64,000 bases of DNA from Lentzea sp. NEAU-D7 (GTDB lineage: Bacteria > Actinomycetota > Actinomycetes > Mycobacteriales > Pseudonocardiaceae), in contig NZ_JAPJDL010000020.1 in the NCBI RefSeq assembly GCF_026242055.1, positions 62,001 to 126,000 of the forward strand. Direction: 5' to 3'. This document shows, in pieces, positions 25,259 to 33,244 of this stretch. Every line of letters starts with the position of its first letter. Position 1 is the stretch's first letter. A program made the translations under genes and the position numbers. The notes under the pieces are model-generated. The model saw only the letters and a program-made list of their open reading frames with translations, made no database searches and was not told where the DNA came from.

Positions 25259-26271
25259 CCAAGGCCATGACTCCACCGGTATCCGCGTCCGCACCGCCGG
25301 GCAAGCAGAGGTTCCGGCTCGCGAGGTACCAGGACCTCGCGCTGGTCCCGGTGATCATCATTCTGCTGGTCATCGGGGCGGTGCTGTCGCCGATCTTCCT
25401 GACGCCGGGCAACCTGATCGCCGTGCTGACCCAGCAGAGCGAGCTGTCGTTGCTGGTGCTGGGCCAGGCGATGATCCTGATCGTCGGCAAGATGGACCTG
25501 TCGCTCGAGTCGACGGTCGGTCTCGCGCCCGCGCTGGCGGTCGCGCTGATCATCCCGTCGTCGGCCGGCGGGCTGGACGTCGGGCTCGCGGCGTGGCTGG
25601 CGTTGCCGCTGTGCCTGCTGATCGGTGTGGCGATCGGTGGCCTGAACGGGTTCCTGATCCTCAAGGTCGGGCTGTCCGGGTTCATGGTGACGCTGGGCAT
25701 GCTGACGATGCTGCGCGGTCTGCAGCTCGCGATCACCGAGGGCAAGTCGCTGATCGACGTGCCGGAGTCGTTCCTGTACCTGGGTTCCACGACGTGGCTC
25801 GGGCTGCCGGCGGCGGTGTGGATCTGCGTCGTCTGCTACGCGGCGGGCATCTTCGTGCTGAAGTACCTGCGCGCGGGCCGTTCGTTGTACGCGATCGGCG
25901 GCAACTCGGAGGCGGCGCGGGCCGCCGGCATCCGGGTCGACCGCGTCGTGTGGACCGTGCTGATCATCGGTTCGGTGCTCGCCGTGATCGCGGGCATCCT
26001 GATGACCGGGCGGCTCGGTTCCGTGGCCGCCACACAGGGCGAGGGCATGATCTTCCAGGTCTTCGCGGCGGCGGTGATCGGCGGGATCTCGCTGCAGGGC
26101 GGCAAGGGCACGCTGTTCGGCGCGTTGTCCGGTGTGCTGATGCTGGGGCTCGTGGAGCAGATCCTGCGGTTGCAGGGCGTTTCCGGCTTCTACATCAAGG
26201 CCTCGTACGGTGCGGTGATCATCCTGGCGCTGATCGTGACGCGGTTCGCCACCGGGCAGAAGCAGGAGTGA
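25255..26271 (+). CDS. Simple-sugar ABC transporter permease
   Basis: RbsC-type permease of 338 residues with about eight to ten predicted membrane helices. Family features include GNLIAVLTQQSELSLLVLG near 60, GLNGFLILKVGLSGFMVTLG near 130 and GGNSEAARAAGIRVD near 217, the conserved cytoplasmic loop contacting the ATPase. The ATG overlaps the ATPase stop (ATGA), and the mutarotase gene follows after 3 bp. One permease gene is enough for this transporter class, which forms a homodimer. Confidence 0.93.
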   Translation: MTKAMTPPVSASAPPGKQRFRLARYQDLALVPVIIILLVIGAVLSPIFLTPGNLIAVLTQQSELSLLVLGQAMILIVGKMDLSLESTVGLAPALAVALIIPSSAGGLDVGLAAWLALPLCLLIGVAIGGLNGFLILKVGLSGFMVTLGMLTMLRGLQLAITEGKSLIDVPESFLYLGSTTWLGLPAAVWICVVCYAAGIFVLKYLRAGRSLYAIGGNSEAARAAGIRVDRVVWTVLIIGSVLAVIAGILMTGRLGSVAATQGEGMIFQVFAAAVIGGISLQGGKGTLFGALSGVLMLGLVEQILRLQGVSGFYIKASYGAVIILALIVTRFATGQKQE

Positions 26272-26274
26272 GTC

Positions 26275-26586
26275 GTGGAGACCGTTGCGCTGCACACCCG
26301 GCTTCGTGAGGGACGTGAAGCCGACTACGACCGCATACACGCGACAATCCCGGCGGAGCTGGACGGGGCGCTGCGCGAGGCCGGGGTGCACTCGTGGCGG
26401 ATCTGGCGTTCCGGGCGCGAGCTGTTCCACCTCGTCGAGGTGGACGACTACCGCGCGATGCGCGCGTATTTGGCCGAACACCCCGCCAACGTTCCGTGGC
26501 AGGCTCAGATGGCCGAACTGCTGGAGGTCGAGGACGACTACTCCGGCGCCGAACCCGCTGTGCGACTCGTGTGGGAGCTGCCGTGA
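26275..26586 (+). CDS. L-rhamnose/L-fucose mutarotase (RhaM family)
   Basis: Small enzyme of 103 residues of the RhaM ferredoxin-like fold, interconverting alpha and beta anomers of a 6-deoxyhexose. Diagnostic features are HTRLREGREADYDRIH at 7-22, the HSWRIW strand at 40-45 and LFHLVEVDDY at about 52. GTG start with AGGAG overlapping the previous stop. It prepares the anomer used by the dehydrogenase encoded next. Context favours L-fucose over L-rhamnose. Confidence 0.87.
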   Translation: METVALHTRLREGREADYDRIHATIPAELDGALREAGVHSWRIWRSGRELFHLVEVDDYRAMRAYLAEHPANVPWQAQMAELLEVEDDYSGAEPAVRLVWELP

Positions 26587-27539
26587 AGGTCGCTGTTTCT
26601 CGTCTTGGCTTCGGTGCCGCGCCGATCGGCAACCTGTACCGGGAGATCTCCGACGAGGAGGCACTGGGCGCGGTGGAGGCGGCCTGGCAGACAGGCGTCC
26701 GGTACTTCGACACCGCACCCCACTACGGGCTCGGGTTGTCGGAACGACGGCTCGGCCTGGGCCTGGCCGGGCGGCCGCGCGCCGAGTACGTGCTCTCCAC
26801 GAAGGTCGGGCGGCTGCTGGAGCCCTTCGACGGGTCCGGGCTCGACGACGAGGGCTTCGCGGTGCCGAAGAACTTCCGGCGGGTGCGGGACTACTCGGCA
26901 GACGGGGTGAAGAGGTCTCTCGAGTCCTCTTTGGAGCGTCTCGGCACCGACCGGGTGGAGATCGTCTACATCCACGATCCGGACGACTTCTGGGACGAGG
27001 CCTTCGGTGAGGCCTATCCGGCGCTGGAGGAGCTGCGGTCGCAGGGCGTCGTGGGCGCCATCGGCGTCGGCATGAACCAGTGGGAGATGCCGGAGCGGTT
27101 CGTCCGCGAGACCGACATCGACGTGGTGATGCTGGCCGGGCGCTACACGTTGCTGGAGCAGCCCGCGCTGCCGTCGTTCCTGCCCGCCTGCGTCGAGCGC
27201 GGTGTCTCGGTGGTGGCGTGCGGGGTGTTCAACTCCGGGCTGCTGTCGAAGCCCGTCGTGGCCGCCGACGCGAAGTACAACTACGAGGAAGCACCCTCCG
27301 AGCTGGTGGAGCGGGCGCGGGCGATCGCAGGGGTGTGCGGGCGGCACGGCGTGACGCTGCCCGAGGCGGCGATCCAGTTCGCGCTGGGTCATCCCGCGGT
27401 GGTGTCGGTGGTGGTCGGCGCACGGACGGCGGAGCAGATGACCGCCAACGCCGAGTACTTCTCCGCCTCGATTCCGGAGGACCTGTGGAGCGAGTTGAAG
27501 GCGCTGAACCTCATCGACCCGGAGGTTCCGACGCCGTGA
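26583..27539 (+). CDS. Aldo/keto reductase, predicted L-fucose dehydrogenase
   Basis: AKR of 318 residues. Catalytic tetrad: Asp and Tyr in YFDTAPHYGLG (about 40-50), Lys in LSTKVGR (about 75) and His in YIHDPDD (about 138). It resembles D-threo-aldose/L-fucose 1-dehydrogenases. It would oxidise L-fucopyranose to L-fucono-1,5-lactone, the substrate of the next gene product. GTG start overlapping the mutarotase stop (GTGA) and a GTGA overlap into the lactonase gene indicate tight coupling. Confidence 0.88.
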   Translation: MKVAVSRLGFGAAPIGNLYREISDEEALGAVEAAWQTGVRYFDTAPHYGLGLSERRLGLGLAGRPRAEYVLSTKVGRLLEPFDGSGLDDEGFAVPKNFRRVRDYSADGVKRSLESSLERLGTDRVEIVYIHDPDDFWDEAFGEAYPALEELRSQGVVGAIGVGMNQWEMPERFVRETDIDVVMLAGRYTLLEQPALPSFLPACVERGVSVVACGVFNSGLLSKPVVAADAKYNYEEAPSELVERARAIAGVCGRHGVTLPEAAIQFALGHPAVVSVVVGARTAEQMTANAEYFSASIPEDLWSELKALNLIDPEVPTP

Positions 27540-28366
27540 TCGTCGACGCTCACCACCACCTGTGGGACCTCTCGGTCCGGGACCAGGACTGGATCACCGA
27601 CCCGCCGATGGGCGTGATCCGGCGGTCGTTCCTGGAACCGGACTTCATCGCCGCCGCACCGGAGGTCTCGGCATCCGTGCTGGTGCAGACGGTGTGCGTG
27701 CCGGAGGAGACACCGGAGTTCCTGGCGATCGCGGCCTCTTCCGACGTCGTCGGCGCGGTGGTGGGCTGGACCGATCTGACGTCCGCCGGAGTCGGCGACG
27801 CGCTGGCGGAGCTGGTGGACCGTCCCGACGGTTCGTGGCTGCGCGGGATCCGGCACCAGGTGCAGAGCGAGCCGGACCCGGAGTGGTTGTGCCGCAAGGA
27901 CGTCTGGAACGGGCTCGCGGCCGTGGGCGCTCATGGGCTGGTCTACGAGCTGCTGACGTTGCCGCACCAGATGCCGGCCGCGCGCCGCACCGTGGCGGCG
28001 TTGCCCCAGGTCGAGTTCGTGGTCGACCACTGCTCGAAGCCCGCGATCGGTGCCGACCTGGGGGAGTGGGCCGAGCTGATCCGGGCGCTGGCGGCGCACG
28101 AGAACGTGACGTGCAAGCTGTCCGGGCTGGTCACCGAGGCCGACTGGAAGTCGTGGGACGTGGCGGCGCTCCGGCCGTACTTCGAGGTCGTGCTGGACGC
28201 GTTCGGGCCTGAGCGGCTGATGTTCGGCTCGGACTGGCCCGTGTGCCTGCTGGCGGCCACGTACGGGGAGTGGCTCGGTGCGGCTCGGGAGCTGGTCTCC
28301 GAGCTGTCGCCCGACGAGCAGACCCAGATCTTCTCGGGCACTGCTCGCCGGGTCTACGCGCTTTAG
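27536..28366 (+). CDS. Amidohydrolase-family L-fuconolactonase
   Basis: Protein of 276 residues of the amidohydrolase_2 group. The metal-binding DAHHHLWD is at residues 4-11, VVDHCSKP at about 160 and GSDWPVC near 230, all typical of sugar lactonases of this group. It hydrolyses L-fucono-1,5-lactone to L-fuconate and closes the set of pathway enzymes. The last gene of the operon; its stop overlaps the convergent dapA-like gene by 4 bp. Confidence 0.88.
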   Translation: MIVDAHHHLWDLSVRDQDWITDPPMGVIRRSFLEPDFIAAAPEVSASVLVQTVCVPEETPEFLAIAASSDVVGAVVGWTDLTSAGVGDALAELVDRPDGSWLRGIRHQVQSEPDPEWLCRKDVWNGLAAVGAHGLVYELLTLPHQMPAARRTVAALPQVEFVVDHCSKPAIGADLGEWAELIRALAAHENVTCKLSGLVTEADWKSWDVAALRPYFEVVLDAFGPERLMFGSDWPVCLLAATYGEWLGAARELVSELSPDEQTQIFSGTARRVYAL

Positions 28367-29223
28367 ACGAACAGCGCCTTCAGCTCGTTGATCAGCTCGG
28401 GAGTCGCTCCGACGAGCGGTTCGCGGACCGGGCCCGACGGCAGGCCGAGCAGGTTGAGCGCGGCCTTGACGGCGACGGCACCGGGTTCGCGGGTCATGAT
28501 CGCGGTGATCACCGGCAGCAGCGCCTGGTGGCGGCGCAGGGCCTCCTTGTTGTCGCCCTCGTCGTAGGCGTCGAGCATCGCCTTGATCTCGTTGCCGACG
28601 ACGTGACCGACGGTGCTGACCGTGCCGACGCCGCCGATCGAGTACAGCGGCAGGATCAGCTCGTCGTTGCCGGAGTAGAAGTCGAGGCCGGTCTCGGCGA
28701 TCACGCGGGCGGTCGCGAGCAGGTCGACCTTGCAGTCCTTCACGCCGACGATCCGCGGGTGCTCGGCGAGCCGGAGCAGCGTCTCGGTGTCGATCGCCGT
28801 GCCGGTGCGGCCGGGGATGTCGTAGAGCAGCGCCGGGAGGCCTGAGGCGTTCGCCACCTGCCTGAAGTGGTTCTCGACGCCTTCCTGCGTGGGCTTGCTG
28901 TAGTACGGCGTGACGACGAGCAGGCCGTCGGCGCCGTTCTCCTCTGCCTGGCGGGAGAGCTCGATCGTGTGGCGGGTGGAGTTGGTGCCGACACCCGCGA
29001 GGATCTGCGTGCGATCGCCGACGGCGTCCTTCACAGCCCTGATGACCTGCGCCTTCTCGGCATCCGTGGTGGTGGGCGCCTCGCCGGTCGTGCCGTTGAC
29101 GACCAACCCGTCCGCGCCGCCCTTGTCGACGAGGTGCGCCGCCAGCTCCTGCGCACCCTTGAGGTCCAGGTCACCGTCGGGGGTGAACGGGGTGACCATC
29201 GCTACCAGCACTCGTCCGAACAT
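28363..29223 (-). CDS. Dihydrodipicolinate synthase-family protein
   Basis: Class I aldolase/lyase of 286 residues. Residues expected for 4-hydroxy-tetrahydrodipicolinate synthase are present: the Thr pair in NGTTGE (about 43), Tyr in TPYYSKP (about 132), Arg in IPGRTG (about 138) and the Schiff-base Lys in GVKDCK (about 160). It could be a second DapA, or an aldolase for a sugar acid given the fucose operon beside it; the intact DapA-type Arg favours the former. It is divergent from a LysR gene 71 bp away. Confidence 0.85.
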   Translation of the reverse strand: MFGRVLVAMVTPFTPDGDLDLKGAQELAAHLVDKGGADGLVVNGTTGEAPTTTDAEKAQVIRAVKDAVGDRTQILAGVGTNSTRHTIELSRQAEENGADGLLVVTPYYSKPTQEGVENHFRQVANASGLPALLYDIPGRTGTAIDTETLLRLAEHPRIVGVKDCKVDLLATARVIAETGLDFYSGNDELILPLYSIGGVGTVSTVGHVVGNEIKAMLDAYDEGDNKEALRRHQALLPVITAIMTREPGAVAVKAALNLLGLPSGPVREPLVGATPELINELKALFV

Positions 29224-29265
29224 GACTCCAGCGTGGCTCCAGTCTTCGCAAAGTTCCAGTTAGAA

Positions 29266-29279
29266 GTTCTGCTCGGAAC
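29266..29279. promoter_or_regulatory. Candidate LysR dyad between the dapA-like and LysR genes
   Basis: GTTC-TGCTCG-GAAC forms a short inverted repeat in the 71-bp divergent region. Its centre is 22 bp before the LysR GTG. The dyad is short, so this is tentative. Confidence 0.3.
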
Positions 29280-29294
29280 GTTAAGCTGAGCTTT

Positions 29295-30173
29295 GTGTTG
29301 GATGTGCGAAGGCTCCGATTGCTCCACGCCCTGTCGGTCCACGGCACGGTCACCGCCGCCGCGGAGGCCCTGCACGTGACCTCGCCGGCCGTGTCCCAGC
29401 AACTGGCCGCGCTGGAACGCGAGGCGGGCGTCGCCCTGGTCGAACGGGAGGGGCGCCGGCTGGCCCTGACCCGCGCCGGGCACGTGCTGGCCGCGCACAC
29501 GCAGCTGGTCCTCGACCAGCTGGCCGCGGCGGAGGCGGACCTGGCCTCGCTGCGCACGTCCGTGTCCGGCGTCGTGCGCGTCGGTGCGTTCGTCTCGGTC
29601 GCCGCGTTGCTGCCGCGCGTGATCCAGGTGCTGCGGTCGGCGCACGGGTCCGATGTGGACCTGTTCGTGCACGAGATGGAGCCCGAGGCGTCCCTGCCCG
29701 CGTTGCGGCGCGGGGACATCGACATCGCGGTGATCCACTCGTACAACATCATGCCGCGCTCGCTGCCCGAGTCCTGCGAGTCGTTCGAGCTGTTCGTGGA
29801 ACCGGTGAACGTGGCACTGCCGTTGAGCGATCCGTTGGTGCAGCAGGACTCGGTGGATCTCTCCGTGCTCGCCGACCGGCCGTGGATCATGCCGCGCACC
29901 GACGCGTCGTGCCACGAGCTGACCCAGCGGGCGTGCGGCGCCGCCGGGTTCGTGCCGCGGGCGCAGGCCTACTGCGACGACTTCGGCGTGATGTGCGGGC
30001 TGGTCGAGGCCGGGCTGGGCGTGGCGCTGGTGCCGTCCGTGGCCCGGCGGCCCGGGGTGGCGTTGCGGCCGTTGAAGCAGCAGGTGTTCCGGACGGTTTC
30101 GGCCGTGGTGCGGAACCGGGCGGACGGTCAGCCCGCGGTGCGTGCGGTGCTGGAGCAGCTACGCCAGGTCTGA
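29295..30173 (+). CDS. LysR-family regulator divergent from the dapA-like gene
   Basis: Protein of 292 residues. The helix-turn-helix occupies residues 3-60 (VTAAAEALHVTSPAVSQQLA), followed by a substrate-binding-like effector domain. The GTG at 29295 lies 71 bp from the divergent ATG, the geometry of an autoregulated LysR and its target. The effector is unknown. The 167 bp downstream are unusually AT-rich. Confidence 0.88.
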   Translation: MLDVRRLRLLHALSVHGTVTAAAEALHVTSPAVSQQLAALEREAGVALVEREGRRLALTRAGHVLAAHTQLVLDQLAAAEADLASLRTSVSGVVRVGAFVSVAALLPRVIQVLRSAHGSDVDLFVHEMEPEASLPALRRGDIDIAVIHSYNIMPRSLPESCESFELFVEPVNVALPLSDPLVQQDSVDLSVLADRPWIMPRTDASCHELTQRACGAAGFVPRAQAYCDDFGVMCGLVEAGLGVALVPSVARRPGVALRPLKQQVFRTVSAVVRNRADGQPAVRAVLEQLRQV

Positions 30174-30340
30174 CAGCCACGTGCGTTTTATTTCCACTTT
30201 TTGTCATCTATGCATGATTTGTATGTCTCGTCGGCGTTCCCGTTTTGCTGGATTGTTGCATCAAGTTTTTCATGTGTGAGAAGTTCAATTCCGGCGTACC
30301 TTTGTGGGGGAACCGTTCGAGCCGATGACGAGGTGGGCAG
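30174..30340. other. AT-rich intergenic stretch
   Basis: This 167-bp gap contains long T-rich runs (TTTTATTTCCACTTTTTGTC near 30186) and is far lower in GC than any neighbouring sequence. I see no gene or clear hairpin. It probably carries the promoter of the lipoprotein gene and may mark a junction of acquired DNA. Confidence 0.45.
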
Positions 30341-31057
30341 ATGCCGATTTCCCGAAGAACTGCCTTGATCGGTACAAGCCGCGGCGCCATCGTGCTGGCG
30401 GTCGGTGTGCCCGCGCTCGCGGCCTGCGGAGCGGCTGCTCCTGTCGTGGCAGGTGTGAGCGGGGCTGCCGCCGGGTGGCTCGCCGAGTTCGGCAACGAGG
30501 TCAGGGCCGAGGTCGCGGCAAAGGCGGTCGAAGGCGGCAAGTGGGTTTTTGAGAAGCTCTGGGAAAATTGGAGCAAACCCAGCTCGGAGATGCTCACCAA
30601 GCAGTCCGTGGAGGGTTTCGGGTTCTACGGCAGAACCGTCTACGGGCATGCGGTGCCCGGCACCACCTTCGTGAGCCTCCATCGCGCCAGAGCGGCCGAC
30701 CTGGCGTCAGATCGGCTGGCCTGCGTGCGGGACTCCGGCGAGTTCGTGGTGCTGGACAGCTGGGCTTGGAAAGGTGTTCTCGCGTTCGTGAGGCAGGAAC
30801 TCGGTGACAAGGAGGGAGACGACCGACTGCACGTTCTCCAGCTGCTGGCCGGCACGCTGATGCCCCACGGCGCGGTGACCCCGGGGAAGACCCCGGCGGA
30901 GACGGTGAGCTGGGTGGGCTACCCGACCAACCACGGCGGCGGAGTGGAGATCGTCAAGTTCACCGACGGAGGCACGGCGAAGGTCATGGTCAAAGCCTTC
31001 GGCTACTACACCGGCGGTTATGGCCAGGCGACCTCGCACACCTTCGACCTCAAGTGA
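30341..31057 (+). CDS. Putative exported lipoprotein of unknown function
   Basis: Unrecognised protein of 238 residues. It begins MPISRRTALIGTSRG with a twin-arginine-like motif, then a hydrophobic stretch and lipobox (ALAAC, Cys about 28). An Ala/Gly-rich segment and an amphipathic helix (KWVFEKLWENW, about 67-77) follow, then an alpha/beta region ending in Gly/Tyr-rich strands (FGYYTGGYGQ). No catalytic motif is evident. It is isolated, with its own AT-rich upstream region. Confidence 0.65.
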   Translation: MPISRRTALIGTSRGAIVLAVGVPALAACGAAAPVVAGVSGAAAGWLAEFGNEVRAEVAAKAVEGGKWVFEKLWENWSKPSSEMLTKQSVEGFGFYGRTVYGHAVPGTTFVSLHRARAADLASDRLACVRDSGEFVVLDSWAWKGVLAFVRQELGDKEGDDRLHVLQLLAGTLMPHGAVTPGKTPAETVSWVGYPTNHGGGVEIVKFTDGGTAKVMVKAFGYYTGGYGQATSHTFDLK

Positions 31058-31071
31058 CCGTCCGCGGGGGA

Positions 31072-31746
31072 TCAGGCCAGGTCTGACAGCCACTGCTCGA
31101 CGCCGGCCACGTGCACGGTGGACCAGCTGCGCGCGAGCTCGGGCTGGTGCGCGGCCAGCGCGTCGACGATGGCGCGGTGCTCGGCGACCGTGCGGTCCAC
31201 GGCGTTCGACTGGGTGATGCCGCGCCAGATGCGGACGCGGACCGTCGGGCCGGCCAGCGTGTCGAGGAGCTGGGCCAGGTAGGCGTTGCCCGAGCACTGC
31301 GCGATGGCGCGGTGGAACTCGAGGTCGTGCTCGACCAGTTCCTCCACGGACTTCGCGCTCTCGGCGGCGTCGCAGAGGGCGCGGAGCTTGACGATCTCCT
31401 CCGCGTCGACGCGCTGGGCTGCCATCGCGGCCGCCGCGGGCTCGAGGATCCGGCGGACCTGGAGGACTTCCAGCACCGAGTCCTCGCCGCGGTGCAGGTC
31501 GAGCACGAAGGACAGCGCGCCGAGCAGGTCGTCGGCCCTGAGCGAGGACACGTACGTGCCGTCGCCCTGGCGGACGTCCAACACCCGGACGAGTGACAGG
31601 GCCTTCACGGCTTCGCGCAGCGAGTTGCGCGACAGACCGAGACGTTCTGCCAGGTCAGCCTCTCGCGGGAGACGGTCGCCGGGTTTGAGCTCGCCCGAAA
31701 CGATCATCTCCTTGACGCGCAGGATCGCATCGTCAGTGACTGCCAC
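31072..31746 (-). CDS. FadR-type GntR regulator (FCD domain)
   Basis: Protein of 224 residues. The winged helix (about 5-70) contains GDRLPREADLAERLGLSRNS and the C-terminal FCD helical domain (about 85-220) has the metal-site pattern EHDLEFHRAIAQ and TVAEHRAIVDAL. GTG start at 31746 with GAGGG 5 bp upstream. FCD regulators often respond to sugar acids. The palindrome 20 bp before its start resembles the operator of the fucose operon, so it may control itself and that operon (inferred). It is divergent from nagA. Confidence 0.88.
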   Translation of the reverse strand: MAVTDDAILRVKEMIVSGELKPGDRLPREADLAERLGLSRNSLREAVKALSLVRVLDVRQGDGTYVSSLRADDLLGALSFVLDLHRGEDSVLEVLQVRRILEPAAAAMAAQRVDAEEIVKLRALCDAAESAKSVEELVEHDLEFHRAIAQCSGNAYLAQLLDTLAGPTVRVRIWRGITQSNAVDRTVAEHRAIVDALAAHQPELARSWSTVHVAGVEQWLSDLA

Positions 31747-31765
31747 GGCACCCTCAACTCGTCGT

Positions 31766-31780
31766 AGACCTCGGATGTCT
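31766..31780. promoter_or_regulatory. GntR-type operator before the FCD regulator gene
   Basis: AGACCTCGGATGTCT is a 15-bp inverted repeat (six of seven pairs). Read on the minus strand it shares 11 of 15 bases with the fucose-operon palindrome at 19747-19761, including the ACATCCGA core. It lies 20 bp before the GTG of the GntR gene, which fits autoregulation. Confidence 0.5.
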
Positions 31781-31907
31781 GGGGACCAGTATGCGCCACG
31801 GATGGTCATCTTCGTGGCATCCCGGTCATTTCGGACCTGATTCACCAAGTGTTATGTAAGATGGTTATCTCCTAACGAAGGGTGACGTGGACCCCTGTTG
31901 TGGCCAT

Positions 31908-31923
31908 AATGGTCTGGACCATT
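31908..31923. promoter_or_regulatory. DasR-responsive element (dre) before nagA
   Basis: AATGGTCTGGACCATT is a perfect 7-bp inverted repeat around TG. It matches the dre consensus A(G/C)TGGTCTAGACCA(G/C)T except at position 2, position 15 and one central base. It ends just before the Shine-Dalgarno of nagA, where bound DasR would block transcription. Confidence 0.8.
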
Positions 31924-31935
31924 CAAGGAGGGATC

Positions 31936-33135
31936 TTGGACGCCGTTGTCGCAGCACCGCGCGCATTGCTCGGTCGCACGATCGTCGGTCCTGCCTCGGT
32001 GCGGATCAGGGACGGCCGCATCGTCGAGGTGACCACCGGTGAAGCACCACCCGGCGCGGAGGTCCTATCCGACGGCCTGCTGACACCGGGCCTGGTCGAC
32101 GTGCAGGTGAACGGCGCCGTCGGCGTCGACTTCGCCGAGGTGGACGCCGCCGGAATGCGTTCCGTGGCCGAAGCTCTGCCGTCCACCGGTGTGACCCGGT
32201 TCTTGCCCACGTTGATCACCGCACCGGTCGACGTGATCCTGAGGCAGACGAGGGCGGTCCTGGCCGCCTCCGCGGCTCTGCCGGACGGAGTGGGTGCCCG
32301 CCCCCTCGGCGTGCACCTCGAAGGCCCCTTCCTGTCGCCCAAACGGGCAGGGGTGCACGACCCGTCGTTCATGGTCGAGCCTGGTCCTGACCAGATCTCG
32401 GCCCTGCTCGACGACGAGCTGATCCGCCGCGCCCTGCGGATGGTGACGATGGCTCCCGAGCAGCCCGGTGGCCTGGAGGCGGTCCGCCGCCTCGTCGAGG
32501 CCGGCGTGCTCGTCGCGGTGGGCCACTCCGACGCCACGGGTGAGCAGACCCGCGCCGCCGCCGACGCGGGTGCCCGCATGGTGACGCACCTGTTCAACGC
32601 CCAGCGTCCGCTGGGGCACCGCGAACCCGGGGTTCCCGGGGTGGCGCTGGTGGACGAGCGCTTCACCCTCGGGCTCATCGCGGACCTGGCCCACGTGGGC
32701 CCGGACGTGTGCCGCCTCGTGTTCAACGCCGCCGGGGCGCGAGTCGCCCTGGTCACGGATGCCGTCGCCGCCGCCGGCATGCCTCCTGGGCGCTACCACC
32801 TCGGAGGAGCGGACGTGCTGCTCACCGAGGACGGGGTGCCCCGGTCGCCGGAGGGCACGATCGCGGGTTCCGCGCTCACGCTCGACCGCGCGGTCAGGAA
32901 CATCGTGTCCGTGGGTGTTCCGGTGGCCGACGCGCTGGCTTCGGCGACGATCGTGCCTGCCGAGGTCATCGGCGAGTCCGGTCTCGGACGGCTCGCGCCG
33001 GGTGCCGTCGCGGACCTGGTGTGGTGGGACGACGACCTGCGGCCCAAGAAGGTCTGGGTCGACGGTCAGGTCGTGTTCGACGCCGAGGTGCCCGTGGCGC
33101 CGGTCGTCGCCGGGTACGCCACCGCAGGACAGTAA
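31936..33135 (+). CDS. nagA: N-acetylglucosamine-6-phosphate deacetylase
   Basis: Amidohydrolase of 399 residues converting GlcNAc-6-P to glucosamine-6-P and acetate. Key segments are HLEGPFLSPKRAGVH at about 130-145, the metal-ligand histidines in AVGHSDATG (about 197) and THLFNAQ (about 217), and the catalytic Asp in VTDAVAAAG (about 275). TTG start with AAGGAGG 4 bp upstream. A dre site precedes it, so DasR regulation is expected. Two strong hairpins follow the gene. Confidence 0.92.
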   Translation: MDAVVAAPRALLGRTIVGPASVRIRDGRIVEVTTGEAPPGAEVLSDGLLTPGLVDVQVNGAVGVDFAEVDAAGMRSVAEALPSTGVTRFLPTLITAPVDVILRQTRAVLAASAALPDGVGARPLGVHLEGPFLSPKRAGVHDPSFMVEPGPDQISALLDDELIRRALRMVTMAPEQPGGLEAVRRLVEAGVLVAVGHSDATGEQTRAAADAGARMVTHLFNAQRPLGHREPGVPGVALVDERFTLGLIADLAHVGPDVCRLVFNAAGARVALVTDAVAAAGMPPGRYHLGGADVLLTEDGVPRSPEGTIAGSALTLDRAVRNIVSVGVPVADALASATIVPAEVIGESGLGRLAPGAVADLVWWDDDLRPKKVWVDGQVVFDAEVPVAPVVAGYATAGQ

Positions 33136-33144
33136 GCGCAGCAA

Positions 33145-33184
33145 GGCAAAAGCCCGCCCGGTCGTCACTGGACGGGCCTTTGCC
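33145..33184 (+). terminator. Rho-independent-like terminator of nagA
   Basis: GGCAAA and GCCCGCCCGGT pair with ACTGGACGGGC and TTTGCC around a CGTC loop. The inner stem is 11 bp with two wobble pairs. It begins 10 bp after the nagA stop. The flanking A and T runs let it work on both strands. Confidence 0.75.
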
Positions 33185-33200
33185 GTCGCAGGGACGAGAA

Positions 33201-33231
33201 AGAGCCCGCCTGGGGGGACCAGGCGGGCTCT
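33201..33231. terminator. Second terminator hairpin between convergent nagA and the SIS gene
   Basis: Perfect 13-bp stem AGAGCCCGCCTGG / CCAGGCGGGCTCT with a GGGGA loop, extended by GGACGA / TCGTCC across a small bulge. It lies 14 bp from the stop of the minus-strand SIS gene and probably ends that operon. Confidence 0.8.
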
Positions 33232-33244
33232 CGTCCGCGGGGAA

